Part shown: positions 22,876 through 34,929 of the stretch, piece after piece
How the letters are laid out: every line of letters begins with the position of its first letter
How positions within the stretch are numbered: the first letter of the stretch is position 1
Assembly: GCF_000471905.2 (NCBI RefSeq)
Contig: NW_006499973.1
Location: forward strand, 288,880-352,879
Direction: 5' to 3'
DNA length: 64,000 nt
From: Amborella trichopoda
Taxonomy: Eukaryota > Streptophyta > Magnoliopsida > Amborellales > Amborellaceae
The notes under the pieces: generated by a model
Databases searched by the model: none
Told to the model about the DNA's origin: nothing
What the model saw: the letters and a program-made list of their open reading frames with translations, nothing else
Position numbers and translations under genes: made by a program

Positions 22876-24215
22876 AGATTTTTCTTTATTTATTACAATT
22901 ACTTGTGAAAGCAAAGAGAATTGCATTTATGACCATTGAAATTGTTAAGGGGGCATTTGGGTACTTTGTAAAAAGGAATTGTGTTTATATAATCCATTCC
23001 AACACAATGCTCCATTATTTGTGGTGCTTTTCTTGGTACTAGAATTCAAGGTCTCAAAGCAAGCCCTTGGGTCCTACTGGAGCCCATTAATGGTTTTATG
23101 CATTCACCCATAGCCAGAATGAGATGGTTCCTAAAAGCCATCCGATTGGTGGAATTATGTATGACCTTCACTGTCAATGATTTTCATCTCTATCTATTCA
23201 GTCCTTTTACCATTTAGATAGGTTTATCTCTATTTCTATCAAAAGGTCCACCATGGTAGTTTCTTTTCTTTGATAAGGTCTTTGTTGTTCTCCTTGGTCC
23301 TATGATTCCATGATTTAGGAAAAAGAACATCATTGCTTTTCGAGTGCGTAGACAGTATCATGCTTTGGTTCATCACCTTCATCTTTGCTGAAAGTCATGT
23401 GGTTTAGTATTTTTTCTCTTTATTTTAAGAAAACGTTTATGGAAGGGGTCAACATTATACCGCAAAAGTAAGGTGCACTGTAGATTTTTACGTCATCACA
23501 GGGGTTTTCGGTCCCGAAACTGCATCTTTTAAGGATATTTAACGATGCGCTTTACATTGAGTATTTAAGGTTGATATCTTATAGATACCGCACCCTTTTT
23601 TTTTAATAATAAATTTTCTTCTGTCCCTAAATTAAAGTAGTTGTTTCTCTTTGGATTTTGTAACAATGCAATAATACATCTTCCTAGGGCAGTTGCCTTC
23701 CTGCTCTCATCTATTTCCATCATGATCTACCTGACATAAACCACTACAATTGATAAAACATCGTCCCCCATCTTTCCTTCTGCTTCATATTGGCTCTTAG
23801 AAGAAATTGTCTGTCTTCTTACTCTTTTCCTTTCATCATGGAAATTCAGTGCAGTTAGGTATCATGTTTCCTTTTTTGAGGCCACAGCAGGAATTTCTTG
23901 CGTCCTTTGTTTTCTCGTTTTTGGGAGTAGAGGTTTTCTTCTGAAACTCTTATTGCATATGATATTGCAGTCTTTTGCACATGCCATTTGGAAATAAAGA
24001 AGCCTACAAGATTTGCTCAATGTCTCTCTAATCTGGAGGCCTTTAATGTTTTTTGCCTAATGCCTTTGCTAATTTGGACTCCTTTAATGGAGGACAGGGT
24101 TTTCATGCGTCCTTCAAAAAATCCATACCAGAGATGAATGTCGGATCTAAAATTTCATTGGTCAATAATCCACGATCATGTATATTGGAAAAAAAAAAGA
24201 TTTTTTAACTTTATT
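22876..24215. other. Intergenic stretch without recognised gene
   Basis: No convincing frame, repeat end or RNA gene seen on either strand. T-rich tracts near 23598 and 24190. Confidence 0.35.
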
Positions 24216-24515
24216 TTTAGGAAATCCTTGGCTCTAAATTCTGTTTCCACCATTGATTATGAAATTTATAGCTAAAAAAATAACACAGATTTTATGGATA
24301 TGTAAATACTTGAGAATGAATGGTTTAGATAAAGTGTTGTAAGATGTGATTTTTTAGGGTTTGAAATCCTTTCTTTTTGTTTTCACAATCATAATGAAAA
24401 AGATCTAGATGATCGATTAGAAGGTTTTTTGCAAAATTAAAACTATAATTTTTGAAGAGTTTTGATGTGAGGTCTTACTTTTTGCTAGAAGTCTTGGCCT
24501 TATTTTAAACTTTTG
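24216..24515 (+). mobile_element. Degenerate MITE copy D
   Basis: It keeps family landmarks in order: TTGGCTCTAAATTC at the left, ATTATGAAATTTATAG, AAATACTTGAGAATGAATGG, GTTGTAAGATG, AGATGATCGATTAGAAGG, and CTTGGCCTTATTTTAAACTTT at the right. It is shorter than the full copies and no target duplication is clear. Confidence 0.55.
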
Positions 24516-24919
24516 TGACTATATGGAAATAGTCAGGCTCTTTGGCTATCTCATATTTTAATTATCCATTCTTACCTGTTTATGTGGTTTGATCCATTTT
24601 CTAACTGTAACTGTTTGGTTTATCCCCAAAAGATGAATTTGCTCGTAGATGTGATGCTTCTTGATGCACAAAGGATTTCCAGTCCTTTGTCAAAAATTCT
24701 CCAAAGATAGCTTGGTTCACCCGGGGAACAAAGTTGAAACGTTCCAATAGTTGACTTGGTACCAATTGGGTGTTCATTCTCTCACAAAAGCCCAATATAG
24801 CTTGGTCCAACTCTTAATGTTTTAAACAGTACCTTAAAGATGGGCAAGCTTTGTACGCTTTCCTACTGCATAAAATTTATATACTTCCCCCTATCCAACC
24901 GTCCATTTTGAATTGACGA

Positions 24920-26440
24920 TTGAGATGACCCAAATGTCACATCTCTATACTATTATATTTTTATGTTTTTTCTAAAATATATTTTAACACCAAAATTTGG
25001 GCGTCCACTCCTATTTTAAACTTGCATTTGTATAAAATATCAAAAAGGGAAATTATCGCTAATATACCTTTATTCTCGTAAAATTGGAAAAAAACTTCTA
25101 ACTTTTCAAAACCTCGCCTCCACCCTTTCTCACAAATTTCGACTTTTTTTGAACCAAAATGACCTTCACAGTAGTCTTTTTACCGTAATACATTTTAAAC
25201 TTTACGGTAATTAAAACACCGTAAAAAATTCAATTAGTAATACGATAATTTAAATATGGTAATAGTTTGAATTATTATTACGGTAATTTAATTACCATAA
25301 TGTGTGGGGAAGTCTTTATGGTATTCTTATTACCGTAATACTTTCCCGGTCAATTCTAAACCCCTATTGGTTGAAAACCTTCAAACCGAAGCTAATATCA
25401 AGGCTACCCCCCTCCTCTTTTCACGGTAGTCTTCTTCGAAGCTGTATTTTTTAAAAAATCCATGTTCCCCTGGAAGCATGATGTGGATCTACTTCTTCAA
25501 TCAAAAACACCTATTTAAGAATGTTTTTGTTCTAAAATTTTGAGAACCATATAAAAATTACTAAATTATTTTTGAAAGAATTGAATTGTGAGTTCTGTGA
25601 CACTTAAATCTAGCTCTTTGAAAATTGGATAGTTTCTATTCAATCTTGAAGTGTTAGGTTTTTCTAATATACAGAAGAATTTACTTGAAATTTTTTTTTT
25701 GTTGAAATTATTCTATAAGCAGTAGAGATTATACCTTAAAAATTTGAGATTAGAAAAATATAACAGCATGGATTTTTGTCGAGGGAGTAAATAGATAATA
25801 GACTCCCAAGAATATAAAATATTTTGTGTTCTTTGAATGAGGCGTGGGTAATATTAGGGTAATTAAATTACCGTAATACTACTTTAAGGTATTACGGTAT
25901 TTTAATTACCGTAATGCTCTTTCAACTTATTACGGTATTTAAATTAACGTAATGCTATTACGGTAATTAAATTACCGTAATATTACTTTAAGGTATTACG
26001 ATATTTTAATTCCCGTAATACTCCTTCAACTTATTAGGGTATTTAAATTATCATAATATTATTTACGCTAAAAAAACTATCGTGAAGGTTATTTTGGTTA
26101 AAAAAAAAAAAGCTGAAATTGTGAGAACGGGTGTAGGTGAGGTTTTGAAAAATTGGGTTTTTTTTTTTCGATTATAGTAAAATATAGGTATATTAGCGAT
26201 AATTTTCATATAAAAAAATAATCCCAATAAAATAAAATGATCAAAATACCCTTGAAAGTTTTAAGGGGTATTTTGGTCATTCTATTTTATTAAAAATTCT
26301 TTTTAATGTTTTTTAGGTGCATCCCATTGAGAAGATCATACATAGCAAATTTCATAGTCATACAATTTGTAGAAAAAAACTAAAACTAAAATGCCCTAAA
26401 GCGTCAGATCTGGATCAAATGGTCAGTAGCTTACTTGATT
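24920..26440. mobile_element. Foldback element split by a later insertion
   Basis: Right part 26208-26440 carries GGGGTATTTTGGTCA, a GCATCCCATTGAGAAGATC segment and ATACAATTTGTAGAAAAAA, which match the right arms of the foldbacks at 22.4 kb and 44.7 kb. The left part before 25047 carries the matching AT-rich arm. The long-inverted-repeat element 25047-26207 separates them. Confidence 0.5.
25047..26207. mobile_element. Long terminal-inverted-repeat element, about 1.16 kb
   Basis: GAAATTATCGCTAATATACC near 25049 has its reverse complement at 26187-26207. Matching continues inward for about 130 bp (TTTTCAAAACCTC, then ACCAAAATGACCTTCAC, inverted at the right). The interior holds many ATTACGGTAA/TTACCGTAAT dyads. 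Flanks ATATCAAAA and ATATAAAAA could be an imperfect 9-bp target duplication, which would suit a Mutator-like element. No coding frame. Confidence 0.75.
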
Positions 26441-26710
26441 TAAATTGGATGGCTGGATTGGCGGTTGCTACGTCCAAATCTAGTTTATCTGATCCGAGTC
26501 ATTCAATTCCCGAGTCGCATTAGGCTATAGTTAAAGAAGCAGAATTAGCCACCTCCCGATTCAACTTCGGTGATTTTGAGAGTTGATATTCGGTTTTGTA
26601 TTCAACTTGATATAGAAGTTACAACCATGATTGCTTGTGTCACAACCATTAATGTATTTTTATTTTTATTGTGGCGAGATTTTCTCTCTCTTCTGGTTTG
26701 AGAGTTGCTC

Positions 26711-28753
26711 TGTTGGGTTTATGTGGCCTTATGAGTGTGTATTGAAATACTTTTATTATAGTGAAATATAAACTCAGTGGGAGTGTGGTCCCTCGAGGAC
26801 CATACTAAGCAAATGATGTTTGCTTATACCGGACTGTGCTTATCGATCTAGGCCAGACGGTTGGAAAACCCAAGGTACATGGGCATAAATAATTAACCAA
26901 GGAGGGTTTTGGGTTAGCCTTTGATGAGGTCGGAGCTTATGCCTAGATGAGAGAGCCGAGGGACTGTGTGACCCTTGTGTGTGATGGTAGGCCTACTGAA
27001 ACGGGGGCCAAAACTTCATCCATGTTTTATCACGCTGCATGCATATTGATAGATCGTTTAAGAAAGCCAGATATCCACCTTTGGGTGAAGGGTATGCATG
27101 TGCGAGAGATACCTCTATGTGCTATAGAGCTGTGGTCGCATTAAGTCGTGGTGACCTTGACTTGTCTCTAGGGGAGGACCTGTAATCCACAGACTGGGAT
27201 TGTGTCCCCTTGATTCATGGACCTGACTTTGGTGACCTGCTAATAAGCCCCTGCTTGAACTATGGATCATGGGAAACACTAGGTCGGTTCGATAAAGCTA
27301 GTGTGGTCTGTAGTACATAGTTGAAGGTGGAGTACCCCATTATTACAGATTGAATTCCTAAAACCATATGGATCATTTTTCCATCATATTAATTTAATTG
27401 TGTTCATTTTATTATTGAAATGGTTTTAGTTTTATTATTTGAATTTTTATGAATCACTCAATTTTTGGACCTATAAAAATACAGTTATTATTCTTACAAA
27501 GTTATGAAAATTCGAATATATATTTTAAATTGTTTTATTCAATTTTAAAATAATATATATTTTTATAAAAATTCCATAGGGGCCCATAGTACACATGAGC
27601 CCACTATGTGGCATGTGGGTTGGGGCTCACACGTGCCACATAGGGGTGGCACGCCCCACCCTCTTGGATAGTCTTTGTTGATTTTGGTTGTAAGTTGTTT
27701 AAATTTGGAAATAATATCTTATGTCATATCTTGGAAAGGAAATAATGACTATGACTTATTTTGTATTTTGGCAAGTTTGTTTTAAATGGATATGATCAAT
27801 TTAAATAGATAGTAAATCTTGACCTTATCTTGTTCACATTTGGTAGTATTTATTTACTTGATTTTTGTTGATATATTCTTATGGAATATGTGAGATGGAT
27901 CATGCAATTTTATGGAATACATAATATTTATTTTATTTAAATATATTGATGGGAAAATGGTTTAAAGAAAGGAGCATAATGGTTCATGCACCTTCTATAA
28001 TATTGATGGCCCATCTATGGAATGGAAGACTCAGATCTCTTACCCCACAAGTCACATTGATCAACGGTCTATATTCAATATAAAAAAAAAGATAAACTAT
28101 GGGAAACCCTAAATAAACCTTAGACCTAAATTTCACTATAAATAGGGATGCTCTCCCCCATCTCAAAACACCTCTCTCTCCCATAAACTCTCTATATCTC
28201 TTCCCTAGGGGCCACCCCCTCTCTTTCTACTCTCTTTTTCCTAAAAAGATCCTAGGGGGCATGCCCCAACATAGACTCTCTCTCTCATGATACATAGACT
28301 CTCTCTCTCATGATCTAATCTAAGGGTTGGGAAAATTATGGTTTGAGCCTAATTATTATGGAATTAGGGTTTCGTAGAGATTTAAGGGTGGTTACCTAGT
28401 TTGGCTGAAATTAGCTTTTTCGGTTCGAGATTGAAGCTAAACCGCTGATCCCGCGCCATTGGATGTGGTGACTCGGTGTGGGGTATAAAAAGCCCGGTTG
28501 AAGTAATCTCCAGCATCTTTTCTTTTATTTGTTAATTCTTTTATTTTATATTCTCAAACATAGTATTAGGTTGCATTTATGGCTTCAAGTAGTTGAGATT
28601 TATTTTATTGATGTGTTATTTATTTTTGAAATTTTTATTGTTTATAATAAGACCATATGTGAGTGCTCTTGTTGCCAAAATTATAAGGGGTGATTATTAT
28701 TTAAAAAAAAAAAAGTATTTCCCTGACAAAAGATCACATAGGTCTCTCTTTCA
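26711..28753 (+). mobile_element. Copia solo LTR, 2,043 bp, perfect 5-bp target duplication
   Basis: It starts TGTTGGG and ends CTCTCTTTCA. TGCTC occurs immediately before (26706-26710) and after (28754-28758). Through its length it matches the two LTRs of copia-B, with shared blocks such as CTAAGCAAATGATGTTTGC, GTGCGAGAGAT, GTGACTCGGTGTGGGGT and the ACATAGACTCTCTCTC repeats. No internal region remains, so it arose by LTR-LTR recombination. Short frames inside it are not genes. Confidence 0.88.
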
Positions 28754-28820
28754 TGCTCACTCTTCTTTGTTAGAGAGAAAGCTTCTCTAGTACGCAAAAC
28801 AAAAAAAAGAGAGAGCCAAG

Positions 28821-28957
28821 CTCATGTTCATGCATCTTGATATCGAGATTTTCAATTTGAAGATATTTGGGCATCAAATCAACCTCTTTTAATGAAAATT
28901 TTGAAGTGCGTTCAAATTTGATCGTTTAGAACTTTAGCTTTATATAAATTTTTTCTT
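28821..28957 (+). mobile_element. Right-half fragment of MITE, copy E
   Basis: TCATGCATCTTGATATCGAGAT, then TTGAAGATATTTGGGCATC and TTTATATAAATTTTTTC, match the right half of the second subfamily. The left half is absent. The fragment starts 67 bp after the solo LTR. Confidence 0.65.
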
Positions 28958-29631
28958 TTAATATTTTACACGTTTGCAAGTAGTCCAACTCTTTATTTTC
29001 TTTCTTTTTCTTTTTGTTTTAATGTTAATAGTTACTTTCATTAAAAGAGAGAGCCAAACTCCAAATTACAATAGTAAAAAAGAGGAAGAAATAGAGAGAT
29101 CTGTGCATAAAAAAAAAGACCAACTTAGACTAACAAAACACGTATATCCCTCTATCTTGACAGTCCCTTATATCGCCTACAAACCAAAGAACCACTTGAG
29201 ACCTGCAAAGTGGCTTCCTCAGGCAGCAAACTCTTAGACCTCGACCCAATCCAACCTCTGCTCATAACCCTCAGTAATAAGTTAATAACCATTTGTTCAT
29301 CAATAACCTCTTGAACCCGGGTTGGGACAACACACCAACCCGCTCCAGACTGACAAGACGCCCATAAGGGCAGCAAGAAAAGCTTGGTAGCATAGCTGTG
29401 TTGATTGGGGCTTTATTAGTAGGTGAGGGGTGGTAGAGAATAGTAAAAGCTTTGCAAGTATTTCAACTCATTGCCGTGTGTGTTTTTTTAGGTATTTTGG
29501 AATTAAATCAAACTATACTTGTAAAATGTTAAATAATACGCCTCTCAATCATTAAGTTGATAAATTCACATAAAAAAGAATAATAAAAAAAAAAACAGCA
29601 GCTTTTCTTTTTTTTACGAATATTATGGGCT
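28958..29631. other. Intergenic stretch without recognised gene
   Basis: GAGAGAGCCAA occurs here at about 29047 and also at 28809. No coding frame with recognisable similarity. Confidence 0.35.
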
Positions 29632-29640
29632 TTTATTAAT

Positions 29641-30035
29641 GGGTGCGGTTTCTATAAGGTTGTAACTTTAAACAATCCAATTGAGGCACACCTCCGAATT
29701 TTATCATAACATATAATTTTGCTGTAAGAAAATCTTAGGATTATCTTAAAGTCTATTTCATATCTAATTAAAAAAATTTAAATTTTAAAAATAGTTAAAA
29801 TCAATTAGATCTATAAATATATAAAAATATTGAAAATGGACTGTCTAGATAATCTGTTGCAAGATGCACTACTAATAGGATTCAAACACTTTTTTTTTTT
29901 CATATTCATACATCTCGATATCGATATGATCAATTAGAGAGCTTTTCAAAATTAAAACAATATTTTTGATAGATATTTCAGGTACACACATGATATTCTA
30001 CATTTTAAAGTTGCAACCTTATATAAACTTTTCCC
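29641..30035 (+). mobile_element. MITE copy F, 395 bp, 9-bp target duplication
   Basis: TTTATTAAT flanks both ends (29632-29640 and 30036-30044). The left end reads GGGTGCGGTTTCTATAAGG and the right end reads GCAACCTTATATAAACTTT then TCCC. First subfamily, with the internal CATCTCGATATCGATATG dyad. Confidence 0.88.
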
Positions 30036-30154
30036 TTTATTAATAAGCTTCTCAAACTCTCATTAGAGTTTGAGAATAAAGTACGCGGTACAAGCTTCCA
30101 TTAGAGTCGAAAAAATAGAAACTGCGTAGAAGCTTCTCCACATCATTCAATATA

Positions 30155-30547
30155 GGGGTGTGATTTGTATAGGGCCGAGGCTCTAAACAATCAAATTAAA
30201 ACACACTTTCAAATAGTATGAAAAATATGGTTTTAATACTAAGAATCTTTGTAACAGCTTTAAAATATACTTTCATATCTAATTATAAATTTCAAGACTA
30301 AAAAATAGTGTAGATCACGTAGATCTATAAAAACTTGAAAATTTTGAAAATTAACGGTACAAAAATTCATTACAAAATGCACTATTTCTAAATTTTGAAA
30401 TCAATTTTTTTTTCATGCCCATGCATCTTGATATTAAGATGATCAATTTGAAGATATTTGAGCATCAAAACAACTCCTTCTGGTGAAGTTTTTGAGGTGG
30501 GCTCTGATTTGATTGTTTAGAGCCTCGGTCCCATATAAAATTATTCC
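30155..30547 (+). mobile_element. MITE copy G, about 393 bp
   Basis: The left end reads GGGGTGTGATTTGTATAGG then GCCGAGGCTCTAAAC; the right end reads TTTAGAGCCTCGGTCCCATA. Flanks TTCAATATA and TTGAACATA agree at 7 of 9 bases. Second subfamily. Confidence 0.75.
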
Positions 30548-31406
30548 TTGAACATATCAGGGGAATGAATTGATTGGGAATCGATTTGTGTGGATTAAAA
30601 GCTCTTAAACCATGAACAAACGCCAACTAACGCCACGTATTGGATTTGTGCCTTTACTCCAATGGTTGTGCATGCGGCAATAGCTAGGTAGCACGTGTCT
30701 GTTTTCCATTCGTTATTTCCATTGGAATGATATAGGACACCACTAAGACCCAATCACATAAAGATTTTTTTTTGCTGGTGACATCACATACAAAATACCA
30801 AAGCAAGACATCAAATTACCAAATAAAATTTTACTAAAATACCTTTCAAATTTATAAAAAAAATGTTTTTTTATTTTTTTTACCCTTTTCAGTAATTATT
30901 GAAACCTACATCCATGCATGTATAATGATCGACTATTATTGTCAGGGTGTAAATGGCTCGGTTTGGGCATATCGGATTTTGGTCGGCTCTCACTCACTTG
31001 TCTTGACAAATTTAAGGTTGGATGAGACCTAGACCCTTGTCAGTTCCGGTCAAAACAAATTTTAAAAATTTTATATTTATTTTGTTGTATAAAAAATGCA
31101 TGTTTTAATCTATAAAAAAAACCCAAACATAGCATAATCGTGTTACTTCTTGTTGAAGAATACACAAGTTGACAACTCCCAATTATAGTATTTTATTTTT
31201 AAAAATCAAATTAAGGAGTTGTCCACCTATTTTCACAAAATATAGGGGTACTCTTGTCATTTTCCCGCCAACCATTATGGAACCAAAATGACGCACAATT
31301 CCGTCATTTACCATAAAGACAGGCAATAGCCCCTCATATACGACGCGCCCTAGTCTCATCCATACACGTATCCCACTATGTATCTATCTAACCATTCACA
31401 ACCAAC

Positions 31407-31412
31407 CACGTG
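31407..31412. promoter_or_regulatory. G-box (CACGTG) upstream of the 97-residue gene, copy 1
   Basis: CACGTG lies in CCACGTGTCC, about 250 bp before the start codon. The G-box/ABRE core is a known bZIP and bHLH binding site in plants. In the duplicate the matching position reads CCGCGTGTCC, so this site is lost there. Confidence 0.45.
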
Positions 31413-31557
31413 TCCTCGAACTAAACGTGGGAATCAAGCCCTTAACAGCTTGGAAATATCGTCAATTAAAGAGCAGTTAGCGTGGCAGCTTCCAGTCCCG
31501 GAGTTTGTCATTTCAAATTTCAAAAGAAAATTATATTAATATTAATTATTCTCTCTC

Positions 31558-31564
31558 TATATAT
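31558..31564 (+). promoter_or_regulatory. TATA box, copy 1
   Basis: TATATAT after a CTCTCTC run, about 100 bp before the ATG at 31661, fits a plant core promoter with start near 31590. Confidence 0.45.
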
Positions 31565-31660
31565 GCGAGGTGTACGAGTTTTGAAGCTTGCAGGAAAATT
31601 AGGGTAAAACTTCCGTTCTCTCATCAAATTAGGGTTTACTCTGTGTGAAAGAGATTCAAA

Positions 31661-32603
31661 ATGAAGAGAATTGGGGCTTTGATGGCTTCAATTGCTTCGG
31701 CCTCTGCTGTAGCCGTCTCTGAATTTTCTGATGAGTCTTTCTTGAGATTTTCCGGCGAGTTTTCCAATTCCGGCGAGTCTAATTCTCGACACTCTGGCCG
31801 TTCTGGCAAGTCTTTGTCTCCAGGTTCTGGTGAGGTAAGGCTGGGTTTCTCATAGACGTTCCTAGTCTCTTCTTTCTTGAGGTTTTTGCCCTTTTCTTTT
31901 CAGGATTTGTTTCTGATTTATTTGTTGTTTGATCTTGATCCTTGGATTTGTTTCTGATTTCTTTGTTGTTTGATCTTGATTCTTGAACTAGAGCTTGACT
32001 TTTTTACTTGCTCTGAAATCTGGGATGAGCTTTTTAAGTAATTTTGGCCAAATTTTATGAAGAATTGCGCTGACTTCTTTTTCTCTCTCTTTTCCTCTAG
32101 GCTTCTGCTCAAACTCCATGTTGAGTAGTTTTTTCCCACAAAGAAAATATTTCTCTCCAATTTGATTGGTTATTTTGTCAAAATTTGGATGAATTTTATC
32201 AAAAATCGATAAAACAGCAGGCAATTGCGATGTTTTGGAGAATTTTAATTCAAAATTTAGGTCATGTAGCCGCCAATTTTTTATGGCTTTAGAACTAACA
32301 CTAGCTCTGTATCTCTGCAAAATCAAATAAACCTGAAAATGAGGCAACTTAAGTTTTAAACCAATAATATTAATTCTCATATTCTTTGTGAGTGATATCT
32401 TATATTGTTGGCTTCTTTCACTAATTTAAAATTTTATTATTTCTCTGTGACTGAAATCCCAATGGTACTTGCTCTGTCTTCAGGAGGCATTATGCAAGAG
32501 CATGACATATGGTGATCCGAGCAAATCGCAGCCGTCTGATAAGTTTGCTCCGAGATTTGACGGCTTGAGATTCATTGAGACGTTGGTGACTGCACATAGA
32601 TGA
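31661..32603 (+). CDS. Conserved short plant protein of unknown function, copy 1 (97 aa, two exons)
   Basis: Join 31661-31834 and 32484-32603: 58 plus 39 codons and TGA. The protein opens MKRIGALMASIASASA, is Ser-rich in the middle (residues 20-57) and ends FAPRFDGLRFIETLVTAHR. I recognise this C-terminus as the conserved block of a small plant-specific family without known function; no domain name or symbol can be given. The intron (649 bp, phase 0) has GTAAGG and CTTCAG borders. Exons of the second copy at 54.2 kb have identical lengths, which supports the model strongly. Targeting is unclear: the Ala/Ser-rich N-terminus could be a weak organelle signal. Confidence 0.85.
31903..31984. repeat. 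41-bp tandem duplication in the intron of copy 1
   Basis: GGATTTGTTTCTGATTT starts at 31903 and at 31944, each followed by GTTGTTTGATCTTGAT. The intron of copy 2 has a single version, so the duplication arose after the two genes separated. Confidence 0.85.
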
Positions 32604-32620
32604 AGCCTCACCCAATTTTA

Positions 32621-33189
32621 TTGACATTTTGTGGTTTACTTTTTTTTTATTATGTGGTTTTCTGGTTTGTCATTGACATCATTGCCATTATTGATATTGT
32701 ATGGTCCTAAAAAGGACTGTAATTCTTTATAAATACCATCTCTATTGAATTGTTTAAGAGTTTATACTTACTGATATCTTTTGTTCTTCATGTCATATTG
32801 TGTTGGCAAAAATCTATTAAATAATATCACATTTTAATGAACCCTGTTGCTCTTTCTAAAATTTAAACCAAGAAGGTTATGTGCTTCACCAGAGTATATA
32901 ACACGAAAGGTATAACTTCCTCCCCGGTAAAACTATAAATTTTAGGACCTCACGTTCATGGGGTTTTAACTTCTTTCCCAATGCAGCGACCAACCCAAGA
33001 AAGAAAGGGAAAATATCGATTTATCCTTTATTTTTAACTTTCATAACTGATGTGACCCGAAAATTGAAAATATTTCCCATCAGCAATATGGTTTTATCTT
33101 TTCTATCTACCAATCCCCTTTTACTTAAACAAATATTAAAAGGACATCATATTCAAACAATATTTTTATTTTTATTTTTTTTTGTCTTT
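32621..33189. other. Downstream flank of copy 1
   Basis: Probable 3' untranslated region followed by AT-rich sequence. GTAATTCTTTATAAATACCATCTC near 32718 also appears after copy 2 near 55335. No gene seen. Confidence 0.4.
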
Positions 33190-33470
33190 AGAGAAAGATG
33201 GAGTTTGGGTTATGGAGAGAGATGGAGTTTTAGAAAGGGAGTATAATAGAATTTGAGTTTTAGGGAGAGAGATGAAGTTTAGAAAAAGAAAGATGATGTA
33301 AGAGAGAAATGGAGTTTGGGTTTTAAAAAGAACTAGAGGTTTGAAAGAGAGATAATGATGTGAAAGAGATGGAGTTTTAGAGATAGATAATAGTCATTTT
33401 ATAAGTTATTGAGATCAATAATACATGGTTAAAAAGTTTAGGGGGTTGAAAGAGAGAAGAAGAAATCTTT
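33190..33470. repeat. Purine-rich degenerate minisatellite
   Basis: AGAGAGATGGAGTTTTAG-like words recur irregularly (AGATGGAGTTTGGGTT, GAGATGGAGTTTTAGA and similar) on a nearly pyrimidine-poor strand. No coding meaning. Confidence 0.6.
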
Positions 33471-33926
33471 TTGCTTATAAATAATATTTTTAATTCATAA
33501 TCTGATGAGACAGAAGTTAAAAATGGAGAATAATAGGATATCTTTTCAAAAAAAAAACAAGGGCTATAAAATATATTACATGCTCAAATGTGTCTGATCA
33601 TAAATAAAAAATAACATGGGATAGTACACCAAGATCATTTATCTTTAGCATGGGGATGTCACAATTACTTACAACCATGCAATGTGAAACTTGATAGCTT
33701 GGCTGTGTTACAAAGTTCGAAACAATTTTTTTTGAACTTTGAGCTTGGTCAGTCAAATAAATGCAGCCACCTAATTTTATATCAAATATGATAGGGAAAA
33801 TTACAAATAAATCCTAAGAATAGATTTCCTATGCAACTTACTAATGACCAATTTTTTTTACTTTTTATTCGAAATTTAACTTTCTTTAACAAATACCCCT
33901 CAATAGAAAAAAAAAAGAAAAAGAGA

Positions 33927-34072
33927 AAGCATGCGGTTCGACAAAAAATGGGGCGGTCCGGCACTTTGCTTCTGGAAAGCATGCGGTCCGGTACAAAATA
34001 GAGGCGGTCTGATGGGCTTCTGGAAAGTATGTGGTCCAATATAAAATAGGGGTGGTCTGGCACAAAATGGGA
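33927..34072. repeat. Three-unit minisatellite, unit about 48-50 bp
   Basis: Units begin at about 33927, 33977 and 34025 with AAGCATGCGGT or a variant. Each contains ACAAAAT and GGCGGTC, and the first two end GCTTCTGGA. Reading frames on the minus strand across it are repeat artefacts. Confidence 0.75.
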
Positions 34073-34929
34073 GATTCAATTTGAGATAAAATTGTTAAAA
34101 ATATATTGTTGGGGGTGGGTTGTTTAGAAAGTCTTTTTTTTTTTTTCAAATATGATAATTTGGAATAACAATGTACTGAAATAGAAAATAATCATATGGA
34201 ATAGCTTTTTAGGAGCTTACAATCCAACCTCCATTTTAATTTATGGAGGGACCACTATTATCAAATATTCATCTCTGTTTATGCGACCAAAATCTGGTGA
34301 GAGCCCAGATGTGATCCACTCAAACTTGCGCACAAATTGTTAAAAACTTAAAAACCTTCAAAATCAGAAGAGATGTGGGGCCGGTCCAACTGCAAACTTA
34401 AAACAAGTTCAGATCTGAGTAGAGCTTGCCTTTTATAGATGTACTGGCTGTGCTGGCTGAATTTTCACATCAGATTCAATTTAGAGGGTCGTGGAACTTA
34501 TCTCATGACCCATATCGAGTTGTGGGCCCAGTTCAGACCCTGCTAGGCCCAATCAGCCGCACTACATCTAACAGTGCATTTTGCATTTTCTGATGCATTT
34601 GACTTGTCATTTGGATTGATCTAGTGGTTTCTAGGGTAGTGGACTATGGTATAGGTGTATTGTTGTCTGCTAAGCTATTATGGTCCTTAAGGCGCAGAAT
34701 TATAAGTTTATGGGGATTGTTTCAGCCGGTTTTAAGGGGGTTGTCCACAATCTCTAAGATGGATTTTTGATCCATCAGGGATGTATATGTAGACCAGCAT
34801 CCCTTGACTTACAAGATACTTTTTCTTTGTATTTTTAAAGAAAATTTATAAATATAGAGATTAACTATTTAACATTTTACCCATTTAAAACTATTCCATT
34901 ATCATTTATTTTTTATGGATATTTTGAAA
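34073..34929. other. Intergenic stretch without recognised gene
   Basis: No supported gene or element end. Confidence 0.35.

Larger units (their letters stand above)
30735..32620 (+). repeat. Segmental duplication, unit 1
   Basis: Upstream words such as GCTGGTGACATCACAT, CAAAATACC, AATACCTTTCAA, GGGTGTAAATGGCT and ATAATCGTGTTACTT reappear in the same order at 45.3-46.0 kb. The promoter, both exons and the intron reappear at 53.76-55.17 kb. Unit 1 is compact, while unit 2 is split by transposons. Confidence 0.75.

Noticed and set aside
24601..24810. 69-codon minus-strand frame (ends near LRANSSFGDKPN)
   Set aside because: Composition looks protein-like, but I know no matching family and see no neighbouring exon. 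It could be a gene fragment carried by an element.
26947..27144. 65-codon frame
   Set aside because: Lies inside the solo LTR; the corresponding region of the other LTRs is not open.
27601..27644. Imperfect hairpin around GTGGCATGTG / CACGTGCCAC in the solo LTR
   Set aside because: The arms match only with shifts and the same place in the copia-B LTRs does not keep the pairing.
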